Shown here piece after piece: positions 11,151 through 23,450 of a stretch of 64,000 bases of DNA. Origin of the DNA: Valencia hispanica (taxonomy: Eukaryota; Chordata; Actinopteri; Cyprinodontiformes; Valenciidae); contig OY747702.1 of assembly GCA_963556495.2 (NCBI GenBank), positions 43,009,180-43,073,179 of the forward strand. The letters run 5' to 3'. The notes under the pieces are model-generated. The model did not search any database. It saw nothing but the letters and a program-made list of their open reading frames with translations, and was not told the DNA's origin. Made by a program: the position numbers and the translations under genes. Positions within the stretch are counted from its first letter, which is position 1. Each line of letters opens with the position of its first letter.

Positions 11151-13817
11151 TATAGGTCTGCTTTAAGTATTTTAAATTCGCTGATTTAGATCGGGCAGGA
11201 AATCTCTAAAAATTACTCCCCATCCAGATGTTGCCAGTGGCATGATCTTCAATGAGCGCCAGCACATACATTGTGCAGCATTATGCAGGAGTGTCACTAC
11301 AGTATATATATTTCTACTCATCACAAATAATGCACCAGTAAGTGAACTTGCTATATAATATTAAGATGTACATATGTATAATGTAATGTGATATAAATTA
11401 TTAATTGCAATATATTTTCATTCTGATTCTCATTTTAATTCTCAGTTCTGGGACGGGGATGGGGGGTTATTGTTGGTTGTGCGTTTGTGTAGTGCAAGGG
11501 TCTACAAGTCTGAACATTTGGCTTAAATTCACCATTTTGCCACCTCACCAGCTGCGCTGGCAGTGTCCTCCTTGTCCAAAATGTTCATAAGCAAGGTCCT
11601 TAGCGTGCACATCTTTCCATCACATTTTTTTCTAAAAATCACAAACTTTACATAGTGAGTTGTGCAATTTTCAGACCCTGTTTGGTTCATTAGCAAGCTT
11701 TATAAATGACACCCTAGATCCTTAAGCCAGTTTGTATGAACAATTTAGGTATTTAGATGTTTGGATATCAGTTAGAAATTTTAGCAATGTGATCTGGTTC
11801 TTGTCTGTGTTTTAAGACAAACATTTTAATGAGTGAGAAGGCTTTTACATATCACAATATCATTCTCATTCATGTTACAATTACAGATAAATATGAGTAC
11901 TGGAAAACCTCTTTTTGAGGTTATCATATTTCTTCAAATAGAGCCACGTGGAGTTTAACTTTAACATGAGCCTCAGAATATAGATTCATGTTCATTTAAC
12001 ACAGTCAAGGCTGCTCTAAAAATATCCTTTGAATTGCTTTGATAATCCTTCTTCGATGTTTACCGAGTAAAAAGAAGACGTAAAACATGCCATATTTATG
12101 AACGTGAGGGACTTTTTCAAGTGTTTAAAATTCACACATTAAAGCTAAAAAAAAAAAAAAGTCTTGAAGTACAGCCTAGTTATTTTTAGAGCCAAATGGT
12201 AATCAAGCCAAGAAGTTTTTCTGACATGGCCTGGTGAGGAAATTTGTTGTGAGATTTGTCTTTTAATCCAAGGACATTAATTGGGGAGTTTTTGTTTTTA
12301 AATGGGGGTAAGAGTGGCTTCCTCTATTTGGAGAGCCACAGTGACACTTTGATTTTAGTCCTTGATAGATTAGCAGTTACACTCCAGTCACACTCCAGAA
12401 AGACTAGGGAGGATCTCTTTCAAATCTCGGGTCAATAAGAGGAACTCTAATTGAAAGCAACCGAAAGACCCGACTGAGAGGAGAGGTGTTATTAACTGAT
12501 CTGTTGATAGACTTGTTGGTTTCTAAATTGAGAGGGAAAAAGGTGCAGACCTGTTGCTGGATAATCCCTCCCCCACAACCTAACATAGGGTTTTTTAGAC
12601 ACAGCTCTGGCTGCTAGACACTATCTACACATAGAATATAGCCAGTAGTCACCAAGCTTAAAAAGATATCGGGTGAACATGAGAGTGAAAACATCCTCCA
12701 AGGGACATGTCAAATTATTAACCCCGACAGATTCAATAGATTAAAAACTCAAGGCAGTTTATATATGTATTAGAGAAATGTACGTAGAGTGGCTGCTGGT
12801 TTATTGGTAATATCTATTTTAGGCTAATCTTGAGAATTTCTCTCAATGCACTCAATGCATTGCAAGAAACTGCATTAATATGTGATTTGACATAAGGACA
12901 AGAAACAGAAAGGGAAGGAAAGTGGAGCTTAGTTTCTTTTTCACTCTAAGGAAGAAAAACATGAAACTAAAATTCACTTATTCATCTACAAGCTTGATTG
13001 GGTGCAACTTTAATTTCCCTTCTTGTAACACAATAAGCAGAGGACATCACAGTGTTGTCAATATATTATTGAAATGTGTCCAAGGTAAAATTAGGGGGTT
13101 GAATTATTCAGTAACGAGCCAACACATAGGTCCCTGATTCTGTACATAAGGCAGCATAAATCATTGCGAACCTCATTAAATACCCAGCAAGCTTGAGGTA
13201 ATTTCCCTGGGAGGATGCTTGGCTCAAAGCCCTCAAACCTACACGGCTGTCTTTGGCCTCAGCAGGACCTGGCAGTGCAGAGGAAATGAGAGAGAGGCCA
13301 AATCAGACGAAGAGGCAGATATAGACAGAATATGATAGAGGACTAGCAGGAGAGAGAAATGGATGACTAAGTCTTGAGTTATGAGCTCTCTTTTCAGCCA
13401 CCAAAAGTGACCCAGGAACCAGTGCACTCGGCGTAATCGCACTGTGCTCCAGCCTCATCTTACATAATGAACACTTCAGGCCTGCGGTGTAGCTGTCAGC
13501 ATATTTTGCACAGAAGTATGTTTTATTACTGTGTTTTAGCATGTAATCCTGCCACAGTCTTATGTCCAAAAGACTGGGAGTGCAAGAAAAATGGGTGAAA
13601 CAACAAAACCTCCTGTCATGCAGCCGGGAGTTTTCACTCATTATTTGGAAGGCTTGTATATTTCTCCACTTATGACAACAGAGATATTATTCCAGATTGT
13701 GATGGTCAAATCAAACAAGATTAAAGTCAAAGCTCAAAAGAAAACAATACATGAAGCTTTTTGGAAACCTGAGTTTGTACTTCCTTCTAATTCTAAGACA
13801 AAAAGCAAATCTGCTCC
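11151..13817. other. Long unassigned stretch
   Basis: About 2.7 kb without a gene or element I could defend. ORFs up to 112 codons at 13239-13641 overlap on the same strand in different frames and show no known domain, so I treat them as chance. Poly(A) at 12150-12163 is a simple repeat. Confidence 0.35.
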
Positions 13818-13947
13818 TATAGAGCTCCAGGAGTTGACGTCACTTCTCCCAGAATGCAACAGTTAAAATCGAATGGGCGCCATTGTGGGAGGCAGTTTCC
13901 CGCAGTTGTTGTTATTTGCTGCTAACCCAAAGTTAGAAACGGTAAAT

Positions 13948-14145
13948 ATGGTGGATACCTGCTGTGCCCCAGGATGCCATAACAGAGGCGGACGAGATAA
14001 GGGAGAAACGTTCTATAGGATTACCAAGGATCCAGAACGCAGAAAACGATGGATCATTGCCATGAAGCGCGCGACCAGCGATCAGGCAGAAATGAAGCCG
14101 TTTCATTTAGGTTTTGTGAGTGATTCACCTGTAATTCAGATTTAA
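13948..14145 (+). pseudogene. Partial THAP zinc-finger exon
   Basis: The ATG at 13948 opens a frame with MVDTCCAPGCHNRGG, followed by FYRITKDPERRKRWIIAMKR. This matches the first half of a THAP domain: the opening CxxxC pair, the F-P-type core and the invariant Trp. The second half, with the CxxH zinc ligands and the AVPTIF-like end, is absent. The frame runs into unrelated residues and stops at 14145. A GTGAGT at about 14117 could be a splice donor. An upstream ATG at 13873 is in frame, but it lies in the TIR-like part, so I prefer 13948. Nothing downstream encodes a transposase, so this is a remnant of a transposase N-terminus. Confidence 0.6.
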
Positions 14146-14711
14146 TACCGTTTGTTTGATAACTGCTCTTGTATCATTAAGTGATGCAAATTATTTCGAA
14201 ATAAAAATACTTTATTTCCTGAGATGAACATACAAAATGTTGCACAAAGACAAAACCTACCTACTGCCCGTTGCTCATGGTAACCAAAATCAGTACAGGT
14301 CTCCCTCCCGGTGACAACAACACAATCCTGTGCAGGAAGATTCCAGATCTGGATCCCAGTAAGAAACCCCGATTGTGTCCATTTATATCCCTCCAGGCTT
14401 TTATATGCTTTAAGCGATGCTCCGGAGTAGGACGAGGGAAAGTTGATCAGGAAATTGTATATGTCGGGATGGCGTCATTTTAGCCGATGACGCCAGTGAC
14501 ATGTCCCCAGCAATATTTAGAATTGATGATTTCCCCCCCCCCACCACTTTTAAAAACGTGATGCGGAATTTGTTACCAGCTTTAACATCCACATTTCCAC
14601 ATAATCAGTATCTGAACAGACTGTTATTTAAATCACTTCATTCCACTTTCTTATACATTCATATTATATTATATGTCGAGGTTTTAAAAGACTTGTAGTC
14701 CGCTGCAAACA

Positions 14712-15378
14712 TGTTCAGGGCTCTGAGTCCTGCAATGTTGCAAGTACTCGTTTAAAGATGCAAAAATACATAAATTATATTTCAAGGGTCTGGCAAAAGT
14801 TTCTTTACCGTGGGTGAAAAAATATTTATGGGATATTTTTGTTTGTTTAAGACTCCCAAAGAGAATCGTGTTGATATAATGGGTTTGTGGAGAGAGCATG
14901 CCACAATATTCCCCCAACTTTGCGCTGACAGCGGTATATTCCCGCTATCCTGCGCTGCTAGAGAGAGATTTTTCAGAAATTTATGAAAACTGAAATTTAT
15001 TTGATGCAGAGATCAATATGCAGAAACGAAAAATTGTTCACAGTCCCTGGCTTTAACAGTGTTCTCCGTTCATGAATCGCAAATCCCGCTGCAGTAAAGC
15101 CTCTCTAGCAGCGCTGGATGCCGAGATAGCGAGAATATTCCGCTGTCAGCGCAACGTGAGGATATTCTGGTATGTTCTTTCCACATATCATTAGGCTATA
15201 TATCAACACAATTCTCTTTGGGAGTCTTAAACAAAACATTATAAACAATTATATTTTCTCACTCTCAACCCGCCCTCATTAAAGAAACTTCCTCCCGGAC
15301 CCCTGAAATTTAATTTCACAACTTCATGATGTAAAAACCTTATGCGGGTCCGCCGCCCTGTTGCAGGACTCTGAATTG
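14712..15378. repeat. Long imperfect palindrome (667 bp)
   Basis: The left arm at 14712-14967 is complementary to the right arm at 15101-15378, with a loop of about 133 bp. Paired blocks include TTAAGACTCCCAAAGAGAAT with ATTCTCTTTGGGAGTCTTAA, GCGCTGACAGCGG with CCGCTGTCAGCGC, GTTGATATA with TATATCAAC, and GAGTCCTGCAA with TTGCAGGACTC. It lies inside the THAP-bearing element. It may be a separate foldback element inserted there, or the collapsed interior of a deleted transposon. Confidence 0.85.
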
Positions 15379-16410
15379 TAAGTTAGTGTTGAAGTTTCTC
15401 TGGACAAGGGTTGCAAAGGGAACGCGTTTTATTGTTGCACATATTCTTCTGGGGCGAGTATATATATACCAACATTGTTCTATGTGCTATAATGTGGATT
15501 TTAATGAAGCCATGCAAGCGAACAGCCTAATGATGGCTTTCAGTGCCGTTGTTAAAACAAAACACATAAGCTTATGGCTTTCAACTTTTATTGATGGAAT
15601 AAAGATACGATTTTCATCACCTGTTTATCCACTGCAGTGCAGTGCATAAACGTGAAACAGATGAATCTTTATACACTAAATGAATAATTAATAATAATTG
15701 TCCCCAGCCATCTTCAAACCACACTCAAGTTATTGTCCCCAGCAACTTTAAACTGACGCCGTTGTGAGAGTATCTCAGGTCCGGTAAAAGGTCCGCTCTG
15801 ACAGCTTCTGAAGTTTTAAAAAGTATCCCAGGGGCATGGTAAGGGTAATGAGATGTTTAATCTTTTTAATTTCCCGGTATAGACAATAATATCTTCTGTT
15901 TTAAAATGGGAAGTAAACTCCGACGGAGTAAAATCACAGCTGATGACGTTCATTTTGGAGACGTTCATGCCTGCCAACATGGCGCCTACGCTCTGAGAAT
16001 CACGTGAAGTCTGGAGCTCTATAATGATGATAACAATCAAATAGCATCTTTCTACTATTATACTGTTTGCCAATATTAAAATGAGGCATTGTGCATGCAT
16101 CTATGAATAACCTGCCCATGTTTATGTATATCTCATGCTTCTCATTCTCAAACACCAAAGTTGTTTGCAATATGCAGATTGCACAAGCAAAATACCGAAT
16201 GCTGAAAGCATATAGTAATTTTGGTTTAGGTGGAAAAAAACAAACGGTAAAACTGAGAAAACCATATTTGCATATGGAACCATGTCCCGCTCATGGTCTG
16301 AATCATGCTCGATGGGGAAGATAAAGAGAAAGGTGACTGTGTGACACATAAAAATATGCAACGTAATCATCAGTGCAAAAGCAGCAATTTTGTTTACGAT
16401 AATATATGCA

Positions 16411-16640
16411 GCTGCGTGATTCAGCAGTTGTTAGCCTTGTTTCCTTGCAGTAATGAGGTCTTGGGTTTGAATCCAACTCGTTGGTATTTCTGTGAGAAGT
16501 TTGCATCTTCTCCACGTGCATCTACAGGTACTCTGCCTTTTCTCTAAGTCCAAAACAAGTGTGTTAGATTTACCGTTAAATCTAAGTTACCCTGAGGTGC
16601 AAGCATGTGTGTGCATCGTTGTTTGTCCAGGGTGGAGTTT
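16411..16640 (+). mobile_element. tRNA-type SINE (family 2), 3'-truncated
   Basis: Same order of blocks as the copy at 47020: TTGCCTTGCAG-like, GGTTTGAATCC (a B-box-like GGTTCGAATCC), GAAGTTTGCATxTTCTCC and TCTAAGTCCAAAA. It breaks off after GTTTGTCCAGGGTG, so the 3' tail is missing. Confidence 0.7.
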
Positions 16641-16759
16641 AGCTGCGTCGATTCAGCTGGAGTCCCAAAAAGAGCAATTAATAGACACAGCTCTCAAGAG
16701 ATTTATTGATGCAGTTTGTGCAAAAAGAACTCCTTTTTCTCATATTTAAAGGTACCAAC

Positions 16760-16885
16760 ACATAACATCCATCCAGCCATCCATTATCTATATCGTCTAT
16801 CCTATGCAAGGGGTCTGGTGCCTATCTCCAACAATCATCGGGTGAGAGGCCAGTCGCCAGTCCATCAAAGCCGACACATGACAAT
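16760..16885 (-). mobile_element. SINE family 2 tail, minus strand
   Basis: CCATCCATTATCTATATCG, then GGTGCCTATCTCCAxCxATCATCGGG and CAGTCGCCAGTCC, form the complement of the 3' half of SINE family 2. It faces the truncated plus-strand copy 120 bp away. The pair may come from one disrupted insertion or from two insertions. Confidence 0.65.
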
Positions 16886-19361
16886 GTTGCTAAAATGAGT
16901 CTTTAATAGTTTTATTATCAGGATTTCTTGTTAAAGTGCATGACTTTCTCAGTCTCAGCTGGTGAGACACATGGATACTTCGTGAGAAGCCTGTGGCCTG
17001 ACACTTTTTACCTGCTTACTATTCCTGTTTAGTCACTTTCTATGTGCAGAGCAGTGACCCCATAAACCGCCGTGCTTGTTGACAGTTGTCAACACCCACA
17101 ACAGTTGGCATTTAAAGTGACTCTGGAGGAATTTAAACATGGACTTTTTCCCAGGAGAGTGGAATGCAAGTGAAATGTTAAAGCCCCAGGTGACATTTTT
17201 AACTTTTAACTGCTGTTTTAAGCCTTGGTGGTCATTTTGAAATAACATTGTGGTCTTGGATAAGTAAATCATTAACAACGATGGGTATTATGTTGCAAAA
17301 TGCATCTCTTTCTGCCACAGTAAACAATGTTTTATTACACCAACATATGTGTTTGAAAATATGCTGCTTAATCAAGTATTTAGCATAAAAGTTAATCAAT
17401 GGGATATCAAAGAAAAAGTCACTGTTAAAATATTTATCTATTATATCTATTACATTTATAATAGAAACTAATGGAAGAGGTTGACATGTTGGAAGGTTGA
17501 GTGCAAAAAGAGCAGAAATAAAACAAATGAGCATTAAACATCACAAACTAATCCATGTTCCACCAGATACAGACTGTAGGGTTTACTTTTGTGACAAATC
17601 CTTAATCCTGTTTTTCATTACTGTGTAAATCTTGATTTTTTTACACTGTTTTTAATCTGAAAATGCCCCCCCCTCTATGCTTAATCCTGTTTTGTTGCTC
17701 TGCAGCTCTAATGTGAAAATGGTATCTTGAACAGCTGGATATGCCTCAGTGACATGTGTTCAAATAAACAAGTTTACCAGTTTTCAGTCTTTAAATCAAC
17801 AATTTCTTATTAATACGCTCTGGTTTAGCTATCATCCTGGTGTGCCGACACAGTCATACAACTACAAAAAAAAAGCTCTCAGGATATGGATATTTTACAC
17901 TAATCACACAAATGTATGCCAGTGCCAAAACTAATTTGAAAAACAAAATGGTTGTTTACAGTTCAGCGGATATCACACAATAATATAAGACAAACTGCCT
18001 CTGGGAATCGTTTAAATTGGACTTTCAGTTTTGCAGCCAGCCAGCCAGCCAAGACACTCAATCTACTTTTTTAAATAACAGTCTCTGTGATTCCTCAAGA
18101 AGCTAGAGCCAGCCTGCTGTTGAAGGAGACACATGTTGGTGTTTACCCACAGAAGAACCCCTTGATGGTCTTAAAAAACAAACAGAACTTCTTTTTTAAT
18201 CCATTTTGTATCTGTTTTACTTTCTTTTTCAAAGCTTGATCAAAATAGCGGTAACAGAGGAGTCAAAAATATTTCTAGATATTTGAAAATTCATTACAGA
18301 ATTCAAGGAGACATCAGTTTTATGTTGATCACAACAAAAAACAGTTTAACAACAAGACTATTGTTATGCTTAAAATAGGGAATATATGCTTCTGTGTGGA
18401 ACATGAGGTTATTCGCTGGGGTTAGTAAGGAATTTCATAGATAAATTTGGAGATGCCAAATTACTTTTAAAAAGGGAAAACATTTAAATGTAATTCTATT
18501 TTTTATCAGTTTCATTACTTTGTTTAGCAGCAGAACCAAAACTCAACTCAATGTTCAACCCTGAAAAATGTGAGAATTTAATCTTGCCAATTTAAGCAAA
18601 TCATGCAAATACTTTAATATGAAGCTTCAGTTAACAATCAATAATGTCATCTTTTCTAAGAAAATGGATGTAATCTGAGCTTTCTGGAGCCACACTGAAT
18701 TTGTTTTGTCAGTACTGAAAAATGCTTTGTAAATTTGAAAAATGTGAGCATTTTAGAAAGTTTTAGTATTACATTAGTGCGAACATCAACAATTTTTTTT
18801 CAAACTGAGGATGTAAAATGAAGGACCTTTTTATGAAATGTGAACGGTCTGCCTTTAGTAATATGATTATGCTGATATACGTGGCCAGTCTGTCTCTTCC
18901 GACCTTATTTTCTTCATTTTTAAGGGTAGCTACTGACTTGTCTAAGCAAGGAGTTAGGTCGTTTTGTGCTTGAGCAAAAACAAGATAATCACCACACAAT
19001 ACTAATTATATTTCCAACACAGCTCTGTGGTGTTATTTTTTTTTAGAACATATCTCTGAGACTGACTCATGGGATCCCTTAGGCCCAACAGGGAACCAGG
19101 TGCATGTGTTATGTGTTTATAATTGCATTATTATAATTCTTTATGTAGCTTAGCTGTGGAAAGTTTTGTTTGAAAAAAAATATCATCCTTTACACAAAGG
19201 TTGCTCCAACTGTTCTTCTGTCAAATTCACTTTTTTTATTTCTGACGTCAGTTTCATGACACGGCAGCAGCAAGAAAACTGGAAGCACACAAAAGCATTA
19301 ATTTCCTAATTTATTGTGGACATCACTTTGGCTATATCTAGTAGATTTAACAGGATGTTAC
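16886..19361. other. Unassigned AT-rich stretch
   Basis: About 2.5 kb with no recognised gene. Small features are a (GCCA)n run near 18040 and several homopolymers. No TIR pair or LINE tail was found by eye. Confidence 0.35.
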
Positions 19362-19445
19362 AGCATTTACTAATCATCCACCCATCATCTATACCCGCTT
19401 ATTATTGCTGGGTCACAAGGGGGCTGGTGCCTATCTCCAGAGTTC
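19362..19445 (-). mobile_element. SINE family 2 tail fragment, minus strand
   Basis: The CCACCCATCATCTATACC block followed by GGGGCTGGTGCCTATCTCCAG is the same tail as at 16770-16840. Only about 80 bp remain. Confidence 0.55.
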
Positions 19446-20425
19446 AAAAATTGTTATATTTCACCATATTCCTACCGCCACAGTTACTCCCTACCCTTAA
19501 AAATTTCTAATACACAAATGTATCTCAAGAACAGTTTTAAATAGTGTTTCACTTTTTAATATTTGCTAATATAAAGTAATTTATGCAAAAATTGGAAGCA
19601 CAACAGTTTATTCAGCAATGCAGATGTGTGTTGATGTTGGGCTACTTTCATTTTGTGCTCCACCTCAACCAAAATACTGTTTAAAGATTGCTATAGAAAT
19701 GTTAGTTATCAACAAGTTTCGTGTTTTGCTATGAAGGTCAATATTAACCTGTTATCTTAAATTCTAGTTTTAAAATGTAGCCTTTTCATTTTTCTTTTCA
19801 AAAACACAAAGATTATTTTCCCTTTCTTTTTCCCTCTCCTATAGAAACGTAAAAGAAAAAGAAGAAAAAATGAGGGTTATGAAGTGTCATACTGGCCTAT
19901 GTCTATTACCTGGTTCAACATGGGAAAGACAAGAGAACATACCATTTAAGCTATGCAGATCTTTGTTGATCTGTATCAGGAGACAACAAATTAAATTCTC
20001 CAATATCTACAGTCAGAAAAATAATATGTAACTAGCAAGGTAGGATGAGGACCCACATTTATCTTGCCGCCATGCACACTGAGGAGCAGGATAACGAGGT
20101 AAAAATATGTCTGAAGCATACTTTAGAAAAAACTAAATCTATGTTTTTATTGTGTGAGGTAATGCTATTGGACCTGAAAATACATCTATTTTAGTTTGTT
20201 TTTTTACAAATCACAGTGGTGTCAATAAACATGGAGGGCACTGTTTGTACATATCTCCCAAACACTACAGCCAGTGTTCCAATTGTTCTTCCTTACACAT
20301 ATTTATAAGCTTTATCAGCACCTAACTGTCCAGTTTTCACATAAAGATACATATTACCAGCACCAGACCTAGGGTTATCTGGTCTGGCACCAAGATACGC
20401 AGGCCTAACACCACAATGGATCGTA
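19446..20425. other. Unassigned stretch with one short dispersed repeat
   Basis: Bases 20037-20110 resemble 776-840. Nothing else here can be assigned. Confidence 0.4.
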
Positions 20426-20500
20426 AGACTGTGGGTGACAAAAGAAGACAGACAAGAGTTTACGTCTTACTCAAAACCGTTGCAGTTTAATACTGAATCA
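20426..20500 (+). repeat. 70-bp direct repeat, copy 1
   Basis: The GACAGACAAGAGTTTACGT block and CTCAAAACCGTTGCAGTTTAAT recur almost exactly at 24692-24765, on the same strand and 4.27 kb away. The two copies bracket the ZBED hAT fossil. Similarity stops sharply on both sides. They may be decayed LTR pieces or two insertions of one repeat. Confidence 0.75.
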
Positions 20501-22368
20501 AGTTGTCTTTTTTTAGTTGCTTTGGCTCAATAACGATCATTCAGTAATGCAATGAAACAACCATTGTCCACATGTCATTCAATGTCATAAATTAAATCAA
20601 TTTAAATCTCATTTATGGTGCAATCTAATACTAGCAATTTCACCATTACCAGACAAATAACATTCAATGGGATTAGACAACACAACAGTTGAATATATAA
20701 TTACCGGTACAGGTTATGGCGTTGTATTGATAAATGCCTAGAAAAAAGGAATTCATCACATATATTATTGACAGCCACAACACACAAAACCCTTTGAATA
20801 TCTCTATACATCCATATACATACATGTATATCGGGTAAGCTGTAGTATAGACAAAGCCACACTATGCACAAATATATATAATAGAAAAAGATTCACAAAT
20901 ACAACACACATCTCAATACATTCCCATATGTTTATCAGTAACTAGGCTATCTGATACTCATCGACTGACAATACACATAACATTAAACCTTTTCATAGAT
21001 GAACTATATAAATTACTATTGTTTAGAAAAGTGTAAATCTTATTGCAATGAACTCTATTGTTTATTTAATGACACAACGCTTCAGTTCTATTAACCCTAT
21101 GTGTGTGTGGCTTCACTAGGGCTGGGCGATATGACAAAAATAGAATGTCACGACTTTTCAGTTATATTATCACGATTTTTTTTAAAGATGACCAGCATAA
21201 CTTAAATTACATATTAAAGAATAGAAACCTTGAATAAATAGACAAATTGATTCAAATTAGGAATAATCAACACCGTGCTAACACACTTGTATTGTAAACT
21301 CACACCAGGGATGATAAAAATGCAACCAAAATACTGAGTGAAACAATTACAAAAGCCACACTATTTCTCGTTTTTCAAGTAACTTCAGCGAAAAATTAAT
21401 CAAAATCCTAAACTTATTTAAGTGCAATTATGTAAATTTAAAATCTTGACTTGTCTAATAAAGCAACAGAAAACAGAGAGCACACATGGACTTTAGTTTA
21501 AAATATAATATTGAACAAAAAAAAAACCTTTGGAAAAAAGACCTCATGGGCCTACCACCATTCAAGTGGATCCATTTCACTATCCACATTTGGTGTGGAC
21601 AAGTAGGACTGCGGTTTCTTTTTAATCAACTCTCTCAATGTGAGTTCTTCAGCTTCAGTGGATGTTGAGGGAACTGCTGCAGCTTTGAAAAAGCTGGCCA
21701 AAGACTTTCTTGCTTTCTTTGCTGGCTGTGTTTCAGGGCCTTGGCTTTGTGATGTGGGGGTAGAGGACACTGGGTGCTCTGACTCAGCAGAGACTCCAGC
21801 AGCAGAGACTCTGTGGTGTTAATGTACTGGGTTTTAAATGTGGGATCAACAAGTGATGCCATGTCAAACAGAGCATCAGTGGGAGGATCCTGGTACTTTT
21901 CTGTGAGGTAGTTGTCTATGGGTTTTTTATTTGCGTTGTCAGCTGTGTTATCTTCCTCTGGTTTCAAAAGATTGTTATGTAGTATATGGAGGACAGGCTT
22001 CACATAGAAGACACTCACGTAATTCTCCCCAGAGAGTGCATCAGTGAAGTCTCGGAGTGGTCCTAGGGCTTTTTTAATTGAGTCCATGATATCAAGGTCT
22101 TGCCAAGTGGGAGCCACATGTTTTGTTTTCTTGTCGGACTTGAGGACATAAGAGATGGCCTTTTCCTGCTGAAGTATTCTCTCAATCATTGCCAATCTGG
22201 AAGCCCGTCGAGTTGGTGATTCTGTTTTCAGCTTCAGCTGGAGTGGATTCATGCTTGCTTGGGCATCCATGGGGGCTCGTTTCTTTTTCCAACTAAAGGA
22301 AAACGTGCTGACCACTTTCTTGCAAAATGAGGTTGCTCTTTCAATCCGGGGATCTCTGGAACCGTTAT

Positions 22369-22526
22369 CTGAAACAAATAATAAAAATGATAAAATTAAG
22401 CATGTTCAGGCAAACATTTCATAACACAAATGTTAGGCTTATGTTTACAAATTTATGCCTTAAAATAAAGGCAATAAAATGAAATAACAGATTTAAATTG
22501 TAATTATTATTTACTAATAAACTCAC
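22369..22526 (-). other. Intron inside the hAT fossil
   Basis: On the minus strand the donor reads ATTG/GTGAGTTT and the acceptor reads TTTGTTTCAG/ATAACGG. Joining them keeps the frame from LAI into DNGSRDPRIERA, which suits ZBED-type transposases at this point. Confidence 0.75.
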
Positions 22527-23203
22527 CAATCGCAAGATATAATCTGTGGCCAAAGCATGGCAGTCTTATCCAGCCATTCAGATCCAGGGATTTCACCATG
22601 TTAGATCCACGGTGTTGACATAGAGGTCGTTTTTTTCTTCTTCAAGGCCCCACATTTCAAAAGCCTCTCTCAGTCCCGCTGTGATGTGCTCTCCCGTGTG
22701 GTCCTCCGGAAAGTAGGTTGTTTGCAGTGTTGATCTATGTAGCTTCCAGTTGTTGATGTAATGTATAGTCAAGCTCAAATACGGCTCCGATGTGCGGCTG
22801 GACCAGAGATCGCTTGTGGAAGCAAAGAACTGCACATTCTTAATATTTTTGTGCAACTCTCTCTTTGCATTCAGTGTACATGCGTGGAATGGCAGTGTTC
22901 GAAAAAAAAACTTGCAACTGGGCAACTCGTAGCGTGGATCCAATACTTTTATCATTTTCTTAAATCCCACTCCTTCTACTGTTCGCACAGGACCCAAATC
23001 TTTAACCAAGTGGAACGTCATCGCATGTCTGTCACACTGTTCCATCGTTTGCTGTCTCTTTTGTAGGGAGTGAGTTTTGTGATTGCTTCTGCTAGCGTTT
23101 GCTGCGTGGAAGAAGCACTGATCACAGCTACTGGTGCAGCAGCAGCTGGCTGTTTAGCTTTAGCTGTCAGCTGGCTGGCTGGCTTGGATGCCTTCTTTTC
23201 GGG

Positions 23204-23450
23204 GACGGCTGTGGCTCAGGAGTGAAGAGATTGTCTTGTAACCGGAGGGTTGCCGTCTCAGTCGTTGTGTCCTTGGGCAAGACACTCCACCCTTCTGGTG
23301 GTCAGAGGGCCAGTGTTCTACAGCCTCAGTCAGTGTCCTCCAGGGCAGCTGTGGCAACTATGTAGCTTGCCATCACCAGTGTCTGAATGTGTGCGTGAAT
23401 GGGTAAATGACGCATGTCCTCAAGGACAGAATAAAGCGCTATTTACCATT
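23204..23450 (+). mobile_element. tRNA-type SINE (family 1) inserted in the hAT fossil
   Basis: The head has TGGCTCAGGAG, a good pol III A box. The body has TGTGTCCTTGGGCAAGACAC, GGGCAGCTGTGGC and the tail AAAGCGCTATTTACCATT. It lies right after the BED-finger coding block, which it cuts from the rest of the transposase. A second copy is at 43522. Confidence 0.8.

Larger units (their letters stand above)
13818..16023 (+). mobile_element. TIR element carrying a partial THAP exon
   Basis: Both ends carry TATAGAGCTCCAG as inverted repeats (13818-13830 and 16011-16023). Weaker inverted similarity continues inward, including GGCGCCAT at 13876 and its inverse near 15980. TATA at both edges is self-complementary, so it could be the last bases of the TIR or a TATA target duplication. 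Inside lie half a THAP domain and a 667-bp near-palindrome. THAP domains bind DNA and occur at the N-terminus of P-element-type and some other eukaryotic transposases. No catalytic domain is present, so the copy is non-autonomous. The superfamily is not resolved. Confidence 0.55.

Noticed and set aside
13239..13641. Two overlapping minus-strand frames of 67 and 112 codons
   Set aside because: They overlap in different frames and have no domain or splice-like borders.
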